Of a DNA stretch of 64,000 nucleotides, positions 31,405-44,000 are shown in pieces. Position 1 is the stretch's first letter. Every line of letters starts with the position of its first letter. This stretch comes from Atherinomorus stipes (taxonomy: Eukaryota; Chordata; Actinopteri; Atheriniformes; Atherinidae), in NCBI GenBank assembly GCA_023101725.1, contig JALJCO010012637.1:620001-684000 (forward strand), in the 5' to 3' direction. The notes under the pieces were generated by a model. The model searched no databases, was not told where the DNA came from, and worked only from the letters and a program-made list of their open reading frames with translations. The position numbers and the translations under genes are program-made.

Positions 31405-32957
31405 AATGGCGGTGTTTGTAATAAAAAAAAATGAAAATAAGGGATCCAGAAACGGGGGGAAGAATGTATCCAACCTGCTTTTGAGGTATGCACTCTGCTG
31501 TCACCTCGCACCTACCCTTATGTGTGCGCGAGTGCGTGTGCCGTGCCACAGAGCGAGTCAGAGGCAGTGACCGATGCCGTGGTATGTACGAGCTTGCCAC
31601 AGCCAGCTTATACTCGCCAGCACTCAGTTATAGTACGTGCCGCTTTGGAGGCTACGTGCGCGATCACGCCGCGCGTTCACACATAGGAAGTTCTTTAAAT
31701 TGTCAAGGCCATGCTGGAGTGCGGGTTCAATGTTGCAACAGTACACCTTCTGGTATGTTACAGTGGAAATGCGAACAAATTTTCTAAACATGTAATTTAA
31801 TACCCATTCCATATAGTTTTATTATTATTATTATTATTTTAGCTACAATTCATATAATTAGTAGTGGCTGTAAATATGGACACTCGACTAAATGACCTGG
31901 CCAGTTCTATGTCATAACTGTGTCATGTAAGAGTGCGCTGCCATATTAGTTGACCCCAAAATAGGCAGCATTTCCACATTGTCACATACCTTTTTCTGCT
32001 TTACACCAGGGGGTAAACATCAGCATGAAAAAAATGCCCTAAATTTCTCACGCAAACCATGAAGGAAAGTCCATCCACCTGACTTTCCAAGAAGACATTC
32101 GGATTTAGAAGCATGTTCTGTGGTGATATATCCATTTGTTGTTTACACTTTGCACTAACTGCTTGTCTTTTTGCGTAATTTTGTTTGGCGTTTAGACTTG
32201 ATCTGTTAAAAGTATTAATTTATGTGGCACTAAGTCCTCATCTTTTTATTAAAAGAACCTAAAATATAGATATTTATGTAAAACGTTATTTTTATGATTC
32301 ATTGGTTCTAGTATTTATAGCATGTTTACTTATTTAGATTATTTGGTTTATATATTAATTACACTGTTTATCATTTCTACTTATCTTTTCCATGGTTTTT
32401 TTTTCCTACTTTCCTATTTTTTTTTTGTTCAAACTTAACATTTTTTGCCATTTTGTTAAACATTAAAAAATAAAGCTTAAATATTCTTTTGAGTTTATCC
32501 TTTTATCTCTTTTGCAGCTATGTGAACAGCCCTTTTAATTACACCCAATCTGTTTGAAAAGTAGTCTGTTAACTACGTGGGAGCAGTTAAAATCCTGGAG
32601 AGAAATTATAATAGATTACTTCTATTATTTTATAATTATGTTTTCTGTAAAAGATGGTAAAAGTGATGTGAAGCAACATTTCTGGTGCAGATTTTTTTTT
32701 TTCCTTTGTCAGTGATGGACATTTCCTAATATGAATTTAATATAAATTTTTTAAGCTTGACTGCATGTTAAATGTAAAAGAATACAGTTTCAAGGCTTCA
32801 AAACTGACATGGTTTAGGATTTCTAACTTAAAATTGCAGGTTTTGCAGGCTCGATTGAAGCATAACACAATTATAACGGGGAATATAACTGCTTCCACCC
32901 TGCAACTAAAGTTTCAAGCCTTTCAAATGTAAAAGGACGTTGCATAACCATGCTAAC

Positions 32958-32988
<31 letters not shown>

Positions 32989-33660
32989 CAGTAGCACATG
33001 GATATTTGATGTAGACAACTGCTTATACTTTTGGTTCTTCTAAAGCAAATATAAAATTTTGATTTCCCACTTTCTTTGACTTTTTCACAAAAACTTGCAC
33101 AGTAAAACAACCATTTTTGATCATTTACATAAAATAGATGACCGCAGAATTAAAACTACAAGACTACAAACTAACTGCTGCAAGCTGACATTTGATATGT
33201 TACTGCTGTTGCATAATCCTGGCTCTTTGCTTTGCAGCATTCCCCTGCTGTACAGCTGCTTTACTCCCACACTGAACAGGGTCTGACCCAAACTGCATCC
33301 GGTAGCGTCCACTTCCAACTGCCCTGCACAGGTTCATGCAGAGCAAAGGTTCAAAATGGTCAGCTGTCGACTGGCAGTGGAAAAGCACCGACATGCAGAC
33401 TCATTCGTGGCATCTAAAGGACAGTGCAATCAATCTTACAGGTACGCGAGTGTCACATTCAGGTTGGACTGTTCCCCTGATAATTTCCTGGCAAGTGCCT
33501 TTATTCCCACTATTAGATGTCCCTTTGTCCCATGAGATAGTGAAAGGAATATAAATCAAATTAGGTCAGATAATATAAAAACTTTTCCTGCACAAGTGAG
33601 AGCCATACAGTTTTAAAGTTAGCAGAAAGAGACTTAATCAAGAAAAATAGATTAGTTTAA

Positions 33661-34177
33661 AGGTACAGTATGTAAAAAGTCAAAGGTCAATGGCAGAAAA
33701 ATGTGATATGTAATTCAAAATTGTGTTTCTATTGATGTGTAATCGCTGAACTACAACAGCTGTTATGTGTTTATTTTCTTAGAATAAGTCATTTATATCT
33801 ACTTGCTGGGCGGTACACATATGGAGGCTGCCATATTTGTTCCACCATTTTTTATTATGGTGTCCCTGAATGGACAAAACAATGTGAGGACCATCTGAAC
33901 TTTAAAACTGCTGAACCAGCTTTGTTTAATGGTAGTTAGAGACTGTTTGGGATCAGTAATGCCTTAAAAGACATTAAAAGTAGGTCCCTGTAGTTCAGTC
34001 ATAGCTGGATCCACTCGCAGATGAAAACATCTTTATGTCTGGGAGAATTTTGGCTCTTAACAGCCACCGTACATTCACAACAGTGCTTGGAATATGATGT
34101 CATTTGAAAGAAAACATATTTTCTTCCAAATACCCATCTTTGCCACTAGATATCAGTAATTCTTACATACTGTACCT
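33661..34177. mobile_element. MITE with perfect 15-bp terminal inverted repeats, TTAA family
   Basis: Both ends read AGGTACAGTATGTAA as an exact inverted repeat (33661-33675 and 34163-34177). TTAA precedes the left end at 33657-33660; the right flank is TTGC, so one copy of the target site has drifted. About 517 bases, no open frame of note. Confidence 0.88.
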
Positions 34178-34323
34178 TTGCGGCAGGAAACACTAAGTGC
34201 TTATAAATAATAAATCAATCAAACTACAAGATCCAGATCTGATACCCTGCAATTAGCTTTCCTGAACTTCAATTCAAAATATCAGAAAAGAAAGAAAAGA
34301 GAAACCCAAGGGAGCAGCTGTGA

Positions 34324-34329
34324 TTTATT
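34324..34329 (-). terminator. samm50: Candidate polyadenylation signal of samm50
   Basis: AATAAA on the minus strand, about 710 bases after the samm50 stop. Position is plausible but there is no direct support. Confidence 0.35.
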
Positions 34330-35037
34330 TGTGAATAACTTGAACTACATCAAAAAGAGGACTAACAGTAAGAGCACAAGTGGTGGAAGTTGCTCAGGGG
34401 ATGCTTCCCACCTCTGCTGATGACACAGAACCCCACTCTTCAGTTTCTGCTTCCCCCTCACTGCTGCCGCAGTCGCTCGCTCACACGGTACAACTGACCG
34501 TTAAAATCTCAAACAATACTATTCACGCGTCGTGCTCCTGGATGAGAGGCAATCTTTGAAGGCAAAAAAAAAAAAAAAGGGGAACATGCCCAAAAATCTT
34601 TAACATTCTGGAGAATCTGTTTACTTTGTGTCACCACAGGAATCACAGTGGGTGAAAATACTCGTGGATTATTTTACCACTAACAAAATGCCAGTGACGG
34701 AGGCTGCGAATGAAAGAGAAAAACTATTAATGTTGATGGATAAAAGATTTTCACAGGAATCCTGGATAGTTTTTGACTTTTAAAAAAAAAATCAATTTAG
34801 CTGGTAAAATACAGAATTAACTGTGTGTGTGGGGGGGTCCAACACTGGCACTTTGCTATCAAACGGCCCCAGCTGGTGCATATAAAAGAAGGTTTCAAGG
34901 GGGTCAGGTTCATTTCCCCACAACAAAGGACTCATGCTAGTGTTTCACGCTCTACAACAAGTTACAGGTGAAAAAATGACGAATCACTCTCCCTTTAGTG
35001 TGGGACTGCTGGAGCAGCGAGGGTAGTGATGGAGAGG

Positions 35038-38000
35038 TCACAGGAAGCGAATCCCTGCTCCAAACTGGACGCCGTCACATATCCTGTCAGAGCAGAGGAG
35101 GAAAAACAAGGAGAAGTCCGGATTTTAGACGATATCTTACAATGCTGCAATGTGCTAGCAAAGACGGGCAAGAAGAGATGCTCAGGGTATAAACATGTGG
35201 CTGATCGCAGATCTCACAAATAAGCAGGACTTTTAAGTGATAGCAGTTGCATTAAATGAAAATCTGCAAACCATTACTTACAATAAAAAAAATGACTTAG
35301 TTGTCTGTAATACATCCTTGGACAAACACCATCCCTATTAACCCTCAATGTTTCCTAAATCCCTGGCAAAAATGATGAAACCACCATTTACAAAACATGT
35401 TTGTTCTGTTGCTTTAATGACTAAATAAATAAAAACACAGTAATGAAACAAAACTAAGTTATAGAATAATGAAAAACATCCCAGTTTGCTTCAATTCTCT
35501 GCGGTAAAAACTTTATGCATGAAAAACAATATTCTTCATTATCCAGTTCAAACTTTCTCATCAGCTTTGCGAGATGCAGCCTTCTAATTTCCCTAAACTT
35601 TCAGTCATATTTAGATTCAGACTGTTAGCTGAGTTGATACCGTTTGCTTTGTGGGAAGACTCACTGATGACCTCAGCATCATCAAACCTTCTTTTTACTG
35701 ATCGGATGAAAACAGTCTCCAAAGTGTGTCAACATCTACGTGCACACTTACTGCAAAGGTGAAGAGCCCCTCCCCTGCTCCTTTACCTGGCTCAACTTCA
35801 TATCAATGATGATAGAAATATTTGTGTGTTTTTCTTTTTTTAAAACCTGCATCAGACAAGAGCTCCTGCATCGTCTCAGTGTTGATCTGTGGATCCATCA
35901 CTGAACATCCGATCCTCCACAGTTCACAACTGCTTCTCATTACTCCACCGCAGGGGTCTCCAACTCCGATCTCAAATGCAGCTACTGTACCCTGCACGTT
36001 TTAGAGCATACCCTCTCTAACACACCTGAATCAAATGGCCAATTACCTCCGGCACATGTCATTCAGCTCTGCAGAGGCCTGCTAACGAGCCATTCATTTG
36101 ATTCAGGTGTGCTGGAGAAGGGTTGTAACCAAAATGTGCAGGATAGTAGCCCTCGAGGACCGGACTTGGAGACCTTTGGTACTGTAACCTTGCTTTCTTC
36201 TGTTCAGGTGTTCGTGGTGGTTTATGTTTGAATGCATTTGCTTTTCATTTAATTTTTCAACTGATTTGGTTTTAAACTGCCCCTGAATTAATTAAATTAA
36301 ATGAAAAATACTTTTATTTATCCCAGAAGGGAAATTCTATATTGCAATAGGCTCTCTTTCTCTCTCTCTTTCTCTCTTTTTCCCCTTAACAATATAACAT
36401 ATATACAACAATAATCTATAAATCAGTCAGTCAGTCTTGTTCTTCAGAGTGATGGCTGCTGGTAGGAATGAATGTCTGTACCTCTCCGTCCTCCAGCCTA
36501 CTGAACATGGACTGTGTGAATGAATGGACCTGAAAGCATCCATCTCGTGCGCTTGAGATCTAGTGTCAGGTGTAAATGTTGCTGTTGCATACAGAACCCA
36601 GAATGTTATGCTCCTCACTGGATGAGGGGTAAAATGCCTGATATCATTGTTGGGTAGCTCCAACTAAAACTTAAAAAAAAAAAAATTCAAACTGGACTCC
36701 AACCTGTCGCCGCTCTGAACTCCCATTGGCACGCAGTAGTTGAGCTCCAGCCTGGCGATGTTTCCCAGCCGAAGCACGATGCCCGCCCCGTAAGACCAGC
36801 GAATACACTCGGCCAGCTTCTGAAGATGCGCCTGTGGACCGTCACCTGCACAACATTCAACCAGAACAACTGAAGCACGGATGGGGGATTTGGCACATCC
36901 TACATCTTTTTTTTTTATTTATCCATTTGTTTATGAAGAGATAATACAAAACTGTACACATGCATCTTACATGACTTGCAAAATTTCTCCAACTTTTTTT
37001 TTTTAAACATGAAAAACACCATACAAACAGAACAGAAAGAAAGAAAAAAAAACCTTTAAAAACTTAATAATGGGAAAAAGAGCCTGGAGAAGCTGAGGTC
37101 CAGACCTGGTAGCACATTCAGCATCATACATGGACCCACCATAGTTGAGGTTGCAGAGGTTGCCTGCATTGAGGAAGAAGTGTGTTCTAAAAAGGTCTCC
37201 GAAGCCTCCTTTCCCCGGTCTGAATGGCAGCGGGGTGTAGAGGTGCAGCCCACCTGCCCAGTAGGCCTCGCCCCCCAGATAGTCACCTGGAACAAACAGG
37301 AAGTTGCACGCTGTCTTACACAAAGCTTACACATCCATCTCTCCTCTACATTAAAGCAACCCTTACCGTGTTGCATTGCTACACTATTTTTTCAATAGGG
37401 TAAAATGCTATGAATGAGGTAATGACAGACCCCCCATCAACCAAAATAAAATATTATTACAACATCTAAATTTTTAATGAAAACTCCAACCAATACTTGC
37501 AGTGATATTCACACCGAGGACTGGCCGAGGGACCTGCCTGTCAGACCTTTGCTTCCACATTAGTAGGCAGAGGGATGGGGGGGGGGTCTTTTGAGTGACT
37601 TTTGGTCTTTTGAGTGTTGATATTCAAATAATTTTGTTGTTCTTTCTGAAATGCCTCAATAAAACTTATTCTAGTTTAACCCCTTGTGCAAATGATGCAA
37701 CGCATAAATCTAAGTGAATTATTTATCTATGTTTTACCCACAACCATCCGCTGAACCTCAGAATTGATCTCAGACCACATGAAGGTCTCAGATGGGTCGA
37801 TTTCCTTTTTGCTGTGCAACATCAGCTACACTCATCTTTTGTTTTAGCTTTGATCCTTCCCTTCGCTGGAGAAATACGTCCCACTATCTCCAAGAACCAC
37901 GAAAAAGCAGAAAATCAAACACAACAGTCACCTGTTGCTACGTGACAAGTGACTGGTTTTACTTTCTCCACTGAAATGATGCAGATTTTCAACAATTTTG

Positions 38001-41000
38001 CACTACTGTGACAGAAACTCTCAGCTTTTACCTTCACTCTGCGGCCCAATGCTGTACATGCCAAATCCCCGTACACTGGTGGGACCTCCAAGGTAAAACC
38101 TGGAGAAACACACCAGTTCATCGTCCAATCAGAGAACAGATTCACTCAAAATCACAAGAAAAAGGATTTATGTTGACAAAAACTGTGCTGCTTACAAAAA
38201 CGTCCCTAGACACATTAAAAACGGCTGAGATCATATGGGGGATTAAAACTAAATAAAAAAATAAATACATAACTACTGTAGAGCTGAATAAATCAGACAA
38301 TGCAAATGATTTAAACTAAGATAAAATCTTGCATGATGAGAAAAGATTGCATAAATTTATTTTAAGAACTGACCATTAGAAATCATTATTGCTTTAATTT
38401 CTAAATGAATTTAACCATATAATAACAATAATATCAAAACTTATCAACTTAGAAATTTAATTTTCAGTATTATTAATTGAATAGTTTCCTTCTTTTTTAA
38501 TCCCTGAAGCTATTTACATACATTTTTTTTCTTCATGTTCATTTAATAATTTACCACAAAACAGCTACTTCTGTATTTCTGTTCCACTGTAATGTTTTTT
38601 TTTCCTATTTGGCCTTTTTAAAAAAATATAAAAAAAATCTTATATTAAATGTTTTCATTTCCTTGTCAATTCCTCTTTGCGTTTCCCCCCTATTCATATT
38701 TTTTAAACACAGAAAGATATTAGAAAACAAAAATAACATAAATGGAAAATGAGTAGTGATGTTAAACACAAAGTAAAATTAATGCAGCTGAAAAACAAAG
38801 CAGAAATGTACATTTATTTCACTAAATATAAATTATTGGATGTATATGAATTAGTTTATTTTAGTTGCATTTATCAACACACTTTTTGTTGATTGAGCCA
38901 TTTATATCATTTTAATTTTTTCATCTATTGTAGCAGTATCAGTCCTTTGTACAACAGCAGCTTTTAGATCAAGAGGAGAAAAAAGAAAGAAATCAGATGT
39001 ACCTGTCAGCGATGCAGGACGGCTGCCCTCCGATGGGATAAAGCATTCCACCCCATAAAGAAGCAGACAATACCTACGAGGACACAAAAATATTTGCCTT
39101 TATTCATCTAAAAGAAAAAGTACATTCAGAAAGGCAAAGCAATGCAAAAAGTAACTTTTCTACAACTACTTGATGAAGCTTTGTCGCCCCCTACTGGTTA
39201 AATTTGAGAGAAAAAAATGCATACTTAAACTTTGCTCCTGATTTAATTTAGGAATAAAGTTGGAAAGTTTTGGAATGACTTAATTCTGTCATACAGAGTC
39301 CCAAAACAGCCGTCTGTTGAGCTGTAGCTCGAAATCCTCTTTCAAAAAGCTGGCATCTCCTCCGGTATACCCGGCCAGTTCCTGCAGGGCAGTCACACAC
39401 ACACACACACACACACAGCAAACAAAGAAACAAAGGACAGGGACAAGATCCGGTATGTTTAAATAATTCGGACAAAAGCTGCACTTCATTTCCAAACATT
39501 TGCAACTATTTCAAATGAAGCTCAGAAAGACGCATCACTCTCTAGAGAAGCTCAGAATAAAAATAGTAAATACAGATTTTAATGTAAATGACCGTCTTCA
39601 TTTCAAACTTTAAAAAAGCAAACATTATAATAAGATAAGAAGCCTGCAAACTGTCCTGAGCTGTGAAAGAAACATGCACATGGATTAAACACGGATTTCT
39701 CTCTCAAACTTTTATCTACGAGTGAGGGATGACCACAGTCTGACCTGCGGGATGACCAGAGGTACTTCCTGCTGAGTGACTGCTTATCTTTATCTGGATT
39801 ATCTGCATGTTAGTATCACCTAAATCTAACCCCCAAAAAATGGTTTCCATGGAGACCTGTATGATGCCAAGAAAGGAACCTGTTTGCTGTTTCTGGTTGT
39901 AAAAATCTACAAAAATGAAATTTACTAAATCTGCTGCTTACAGAGACGTTTACTTCATCTATAACTAATGAAAATGAAAATAATGCAAACAAAAAACAAT
40001 CTGATGCATCTATTTGGGTTGTATTAGACTAGGGATGTTCGATATTGGCTTTTTTTTTTTTTTTTTACCGATATCTGATATTGTCCAGCTCATAATTTCC
40101 GATATCCAATATTAACTGATATATGCAGACAACTGTGAGGTTTTATCTCTCATATTTTCAGAAATACAACTATATTCTGCTCCGAGAGCAAAGATCCCAA
40201 AATCTCCTTAACTCAGCCGGAGGAGTCCATTTTGGACATCTGGCTGCCAGATATCAGATGATAGCAGGTATTAGCCAACATGTGGATAATTCTAATGTTT
40301 CTGACTACTTGGTAACTTAGCCAACAACTTAAAACCAGACATATTATAAGCAGCTTCAAGTCAGTCTGTAGCAGCAGCAGCTGCACCGTAGTCACATGAC
40401 TTTAAAAGGAATGCTGGGATATGAAGTTTTTCAAGAATAACAGGGTCTTTTCTACATGCTGGAACGATGATAATGGAACAAGATATGGCGAGATTTCGTA
40501 ACGGAACAATGAGATCTCCCGAGATTTCTTTAGAAAAAAATATTTGTCTGAAAAGCCGATAATATCATTAGGTCAATAATATCAGCAGATTCATAATATC
40601 AGACTAGATACACAAATATCACCATGAAGTAGATCAGGAATATCCAAACTGCCCCCTGGCCACTATCCTGCAAGTTTTAGATATTTCCCTGATCCAACAC
40701 ATCAGACTGGAGTAAAGGACATCATTAACAGACTTGTGAGGACCTTGAAAGCTGTTGGATCATTTTCATTTGAATCAGATGTGTTTGAACAGCAAATATC
40801 TACAACATGCAGTACGGCAGCCCTTTAGAGGATGTTGTGTGTTAAGTAGCCAGAAGTCTGACACTTACAGATGTACTTCCCTAAATAAAAAGAATAAATA
40901 AAATATAATAATAAAACTTTCTAAAGACGACCGATACACATCCAGTTTTGCAATAAAAATAGTTTTAAAATGAGCCAAGTTTGGTTACTGGTTCAGATCT

Positions 41001-44000
41001 TCCACATATTTACTTAATTTGACGGTTTCATTTCCTCAGAGGAATCAGCCCCCCAAACCAACTCCCTTTCCAGCAAGACTCTGCTGTTTTACATTAGTCC
41101 TTCCAGCTGAGTGGTCGACCTCCAGGTTCCTCTAGATTCATGATATTTTTGTCTCATTTGGAACTAATTTGTAATCTTGTGAGATTGGTGTCATCGTTAA
41201 CACATTTGTGGATATTTAGCCACCATTTCCACCAAAATAAGCCCCTGGATTACTGGATAACAGTTATAAACCCTTTTACAGCTTCAATTACGCAAACACA
41301 TTTAGCATTTACTGACTTGTAGAGACTTCCTGACTAAAACACTGACAACTAGCTGAGAAATAACATTTCATCTATCAAACACAGAATTGAACACTTTCTG
41401 TAAAGTGTCTGTTCCATATTACATAGAATGCAGTGAAAGTGTATCCTGGTGATCCCCTAAAAGCTGTGCATGTGAACTTGTGCTTTCACACTGACCTGGT
41501 TGATGCGAAATAAGGCACCTCTGCTGGGAAAGATGGCAGAATTCCTTGAATCAACAGACACAGTGTGCTGCAAACAAAACCAACAGGAACTCTGTTAAAC
41601 AGCTGTGACCAAAGCGGTTTGAGAAGCTTTTAAACCTGCTTGAAAATCAGACACATCAACAGCAAATGTGGAAAATACAAATTAGGTGGAAGAAATTCTG
41701 TGCTAAAAGCTAGAAAATTGCTTCAGGCTCTACCGAAAGGGCTGATTTTAGCGAGTGTCCGCTCTCCTCGCGCACGGCGAAGGAAGCGCTGCGTGCCAGG
41801 CAGCCCAGCTCTCTCCAGACACCCTCCCACTTCAGCGTGTGGTTGGTCATCCCAAGAGGAAACTGCAGAGATAGTCAGGTGTGAATGCAAAGAGCAGCAG
41901 CCGTGCAGGGTGTCAATCCTGGATGAGGTCAGATTTAAGCTTTTCTGACTGTTAGTTGCAAAAAATAACATACACACACACACACAACAACTTACATTTA
42001 GCTCTGCAGACACGCCTCGGTCAGTCTCTTTTAGGGAGCTCCATGGAAACTGGCCGGTGACTTTGTACATGTTGAGAGACAGACTGAGAGACAGAAACGT
42101 GAAATTTAAATAGAACTTTGTACAACCAAAAGCACACTGTTGAAATTAAGGTAAACATGTTAATATGTATAAAATGGAAGCTCTTAAACCAGGACTAACA
42201 CACTCAATTCAGTCATTTCTTGATTTATATGCCCAGCTAGACTCAAATTAAGGGGCGTCACACACACCTCTACAACCTTATGTGGAAGCAGTAATTTTCC
42301 TGAGCAAATGTTACAGAGTTCAACCATTACAGCGAGAGTGAAAGCTACAAATAAGATCAGGCTGAGAGACGGCCAATCATTAAAAACCTGACCTGATCTG
42401 CTCAGGCAGCTTACTCCAGAGTTTAGGGAAAGTTTTTACGAAAAATGCTCTGGAACAAGTAAAGATCCTCTACGAGAGGATCTCAGTGTACATACAGGCT
42501 CATATGGTTCTAAAAGCTCAAATAAAGAAGGTAAAAAGACACGAAAAGCTTTAAAAGGCAATAAGTCATTGAAATTGGTTCTAAAACATACTGAAAGCCA
42601 AACAAGAAGAGAGCTGAAATCCTCTTCTATGAATCTAAACTGGGTCAAAGATGGTGGTCTGATTAAAGGGGCAGATCAAACTCTTAACGGCAGCTGTAAC
42701 TCAGCTGTGCATATCACCTTGTGTGCATGAGTTATTTTGTGTTCACAAAGACACTTTTATTGCAAATTTAGGTTGCAGTGTCAGACTGACAGAATAGCAG
42801 GTGGAGCTCACATACCTGTACAGCGAGTCACTGCTGTCTGTGTGTTAGAGGAACGCGTCATTCTGCAGTAGGGCTGCGTGATATACTGATATGATATCGT
42901 GATATGATATTTACATGAGAGAGATATATTTACTCATATTGTTGTATCGCAGTATTAGTTGTGCAAATTTTTTTTGTTTCATTTTTTCGTAATGACCCGG
43001 CTGCACCTCGACTGACTACAAAGGAGTCACCTGATTATCACGACATTTTCATATGCCGATACCATATCTATATTAAAAAACACTGTATCGATCTATATTA
43101 CTAATGAAATCTTGCGAGATATCATCGCTTTGTTATGAAATCTCATGAGTTTTCACGAAATACTGCGAGATTTCGTAACAGCACGATGAATTCTCACGGT
43201 ATTTTGTGAAATCTCATGAGATTTCGTAACAAAATGTTGTCTCGTGAGATTTCATTAGTAAAATAGATCAATACATCGTTTTTAAATATAGATATGGTAT
43301 TGGGATATGAAAATATTGCAACATTTCAGTGTATCAATATTTTTTCCCTCCCCTATTATCTAAACTGTCTGGAAGACAATTCTTCCCAAGACTTTTACAA
43401 AGAAATCATAAAAAAACAGCCAACCATCTTTAATTACTTTGATTTAACAAACATTTCTATTCACTTCTGATGCACAAAAAAGGAGGGAATGTGTTTGATG
43501 GATCAATGTGCAGAGATTGGAAAAGCCTGGGAACTTCTCTGAGGACGCACTTGCGTTCAAAGTATCCAGGCTGGGGTTTGAAGAAGGACAAGCCATACGA
43601 TGTCTCCTTTGTCCCGTAGGAGAACTGGAAGGTGAGCTTCTCAGCCCGACCAAACATGTTGGGCAGCTTCAGACCCAGAACCTGGCAGAGAACACAAAAG
43701 AGTCCCAAATTCAGCCTTCCCTCATCAGCCAGGGAGGTCTTAAACGGCCCGTGTGTTGCGTTTCTCACCATGCTTCCTTCATTGTTGCCAACCATAGTGT
43801 TGTAGCTTCCCGTCAGCCGCTTGACCTCCGTCACCTCGAAAGTTACATCCAAACCGTTGGGTAGTGCATCTTTACCTGAGGAGAAAAAGCCAATCAGGGA
43901 TTAGTTAGATGACTGAAGTTTATATTAAATTCAGCGCTGGGTGCTACATTTCACTACCTTCAGATGTATCGATGAGAACCTCCACGTCCTTGAAGATCCC

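Larger units (their letters stand above)
31405..35037. other. Region between aldh1l2 start and samm50 stop
   Basis: Both genes are on the minus strand. The part next to 31404 should hold the aldh1l2 5' UTR and promoter; the stretch to about 31700 has more CpG than its surroundings. A TTAA-type MITE occupies 33661-34177, there is a poly-A run at about 32960-32988, and the right part should be samm50 3' UTR. No coding exon was found. Confidence 0.6.
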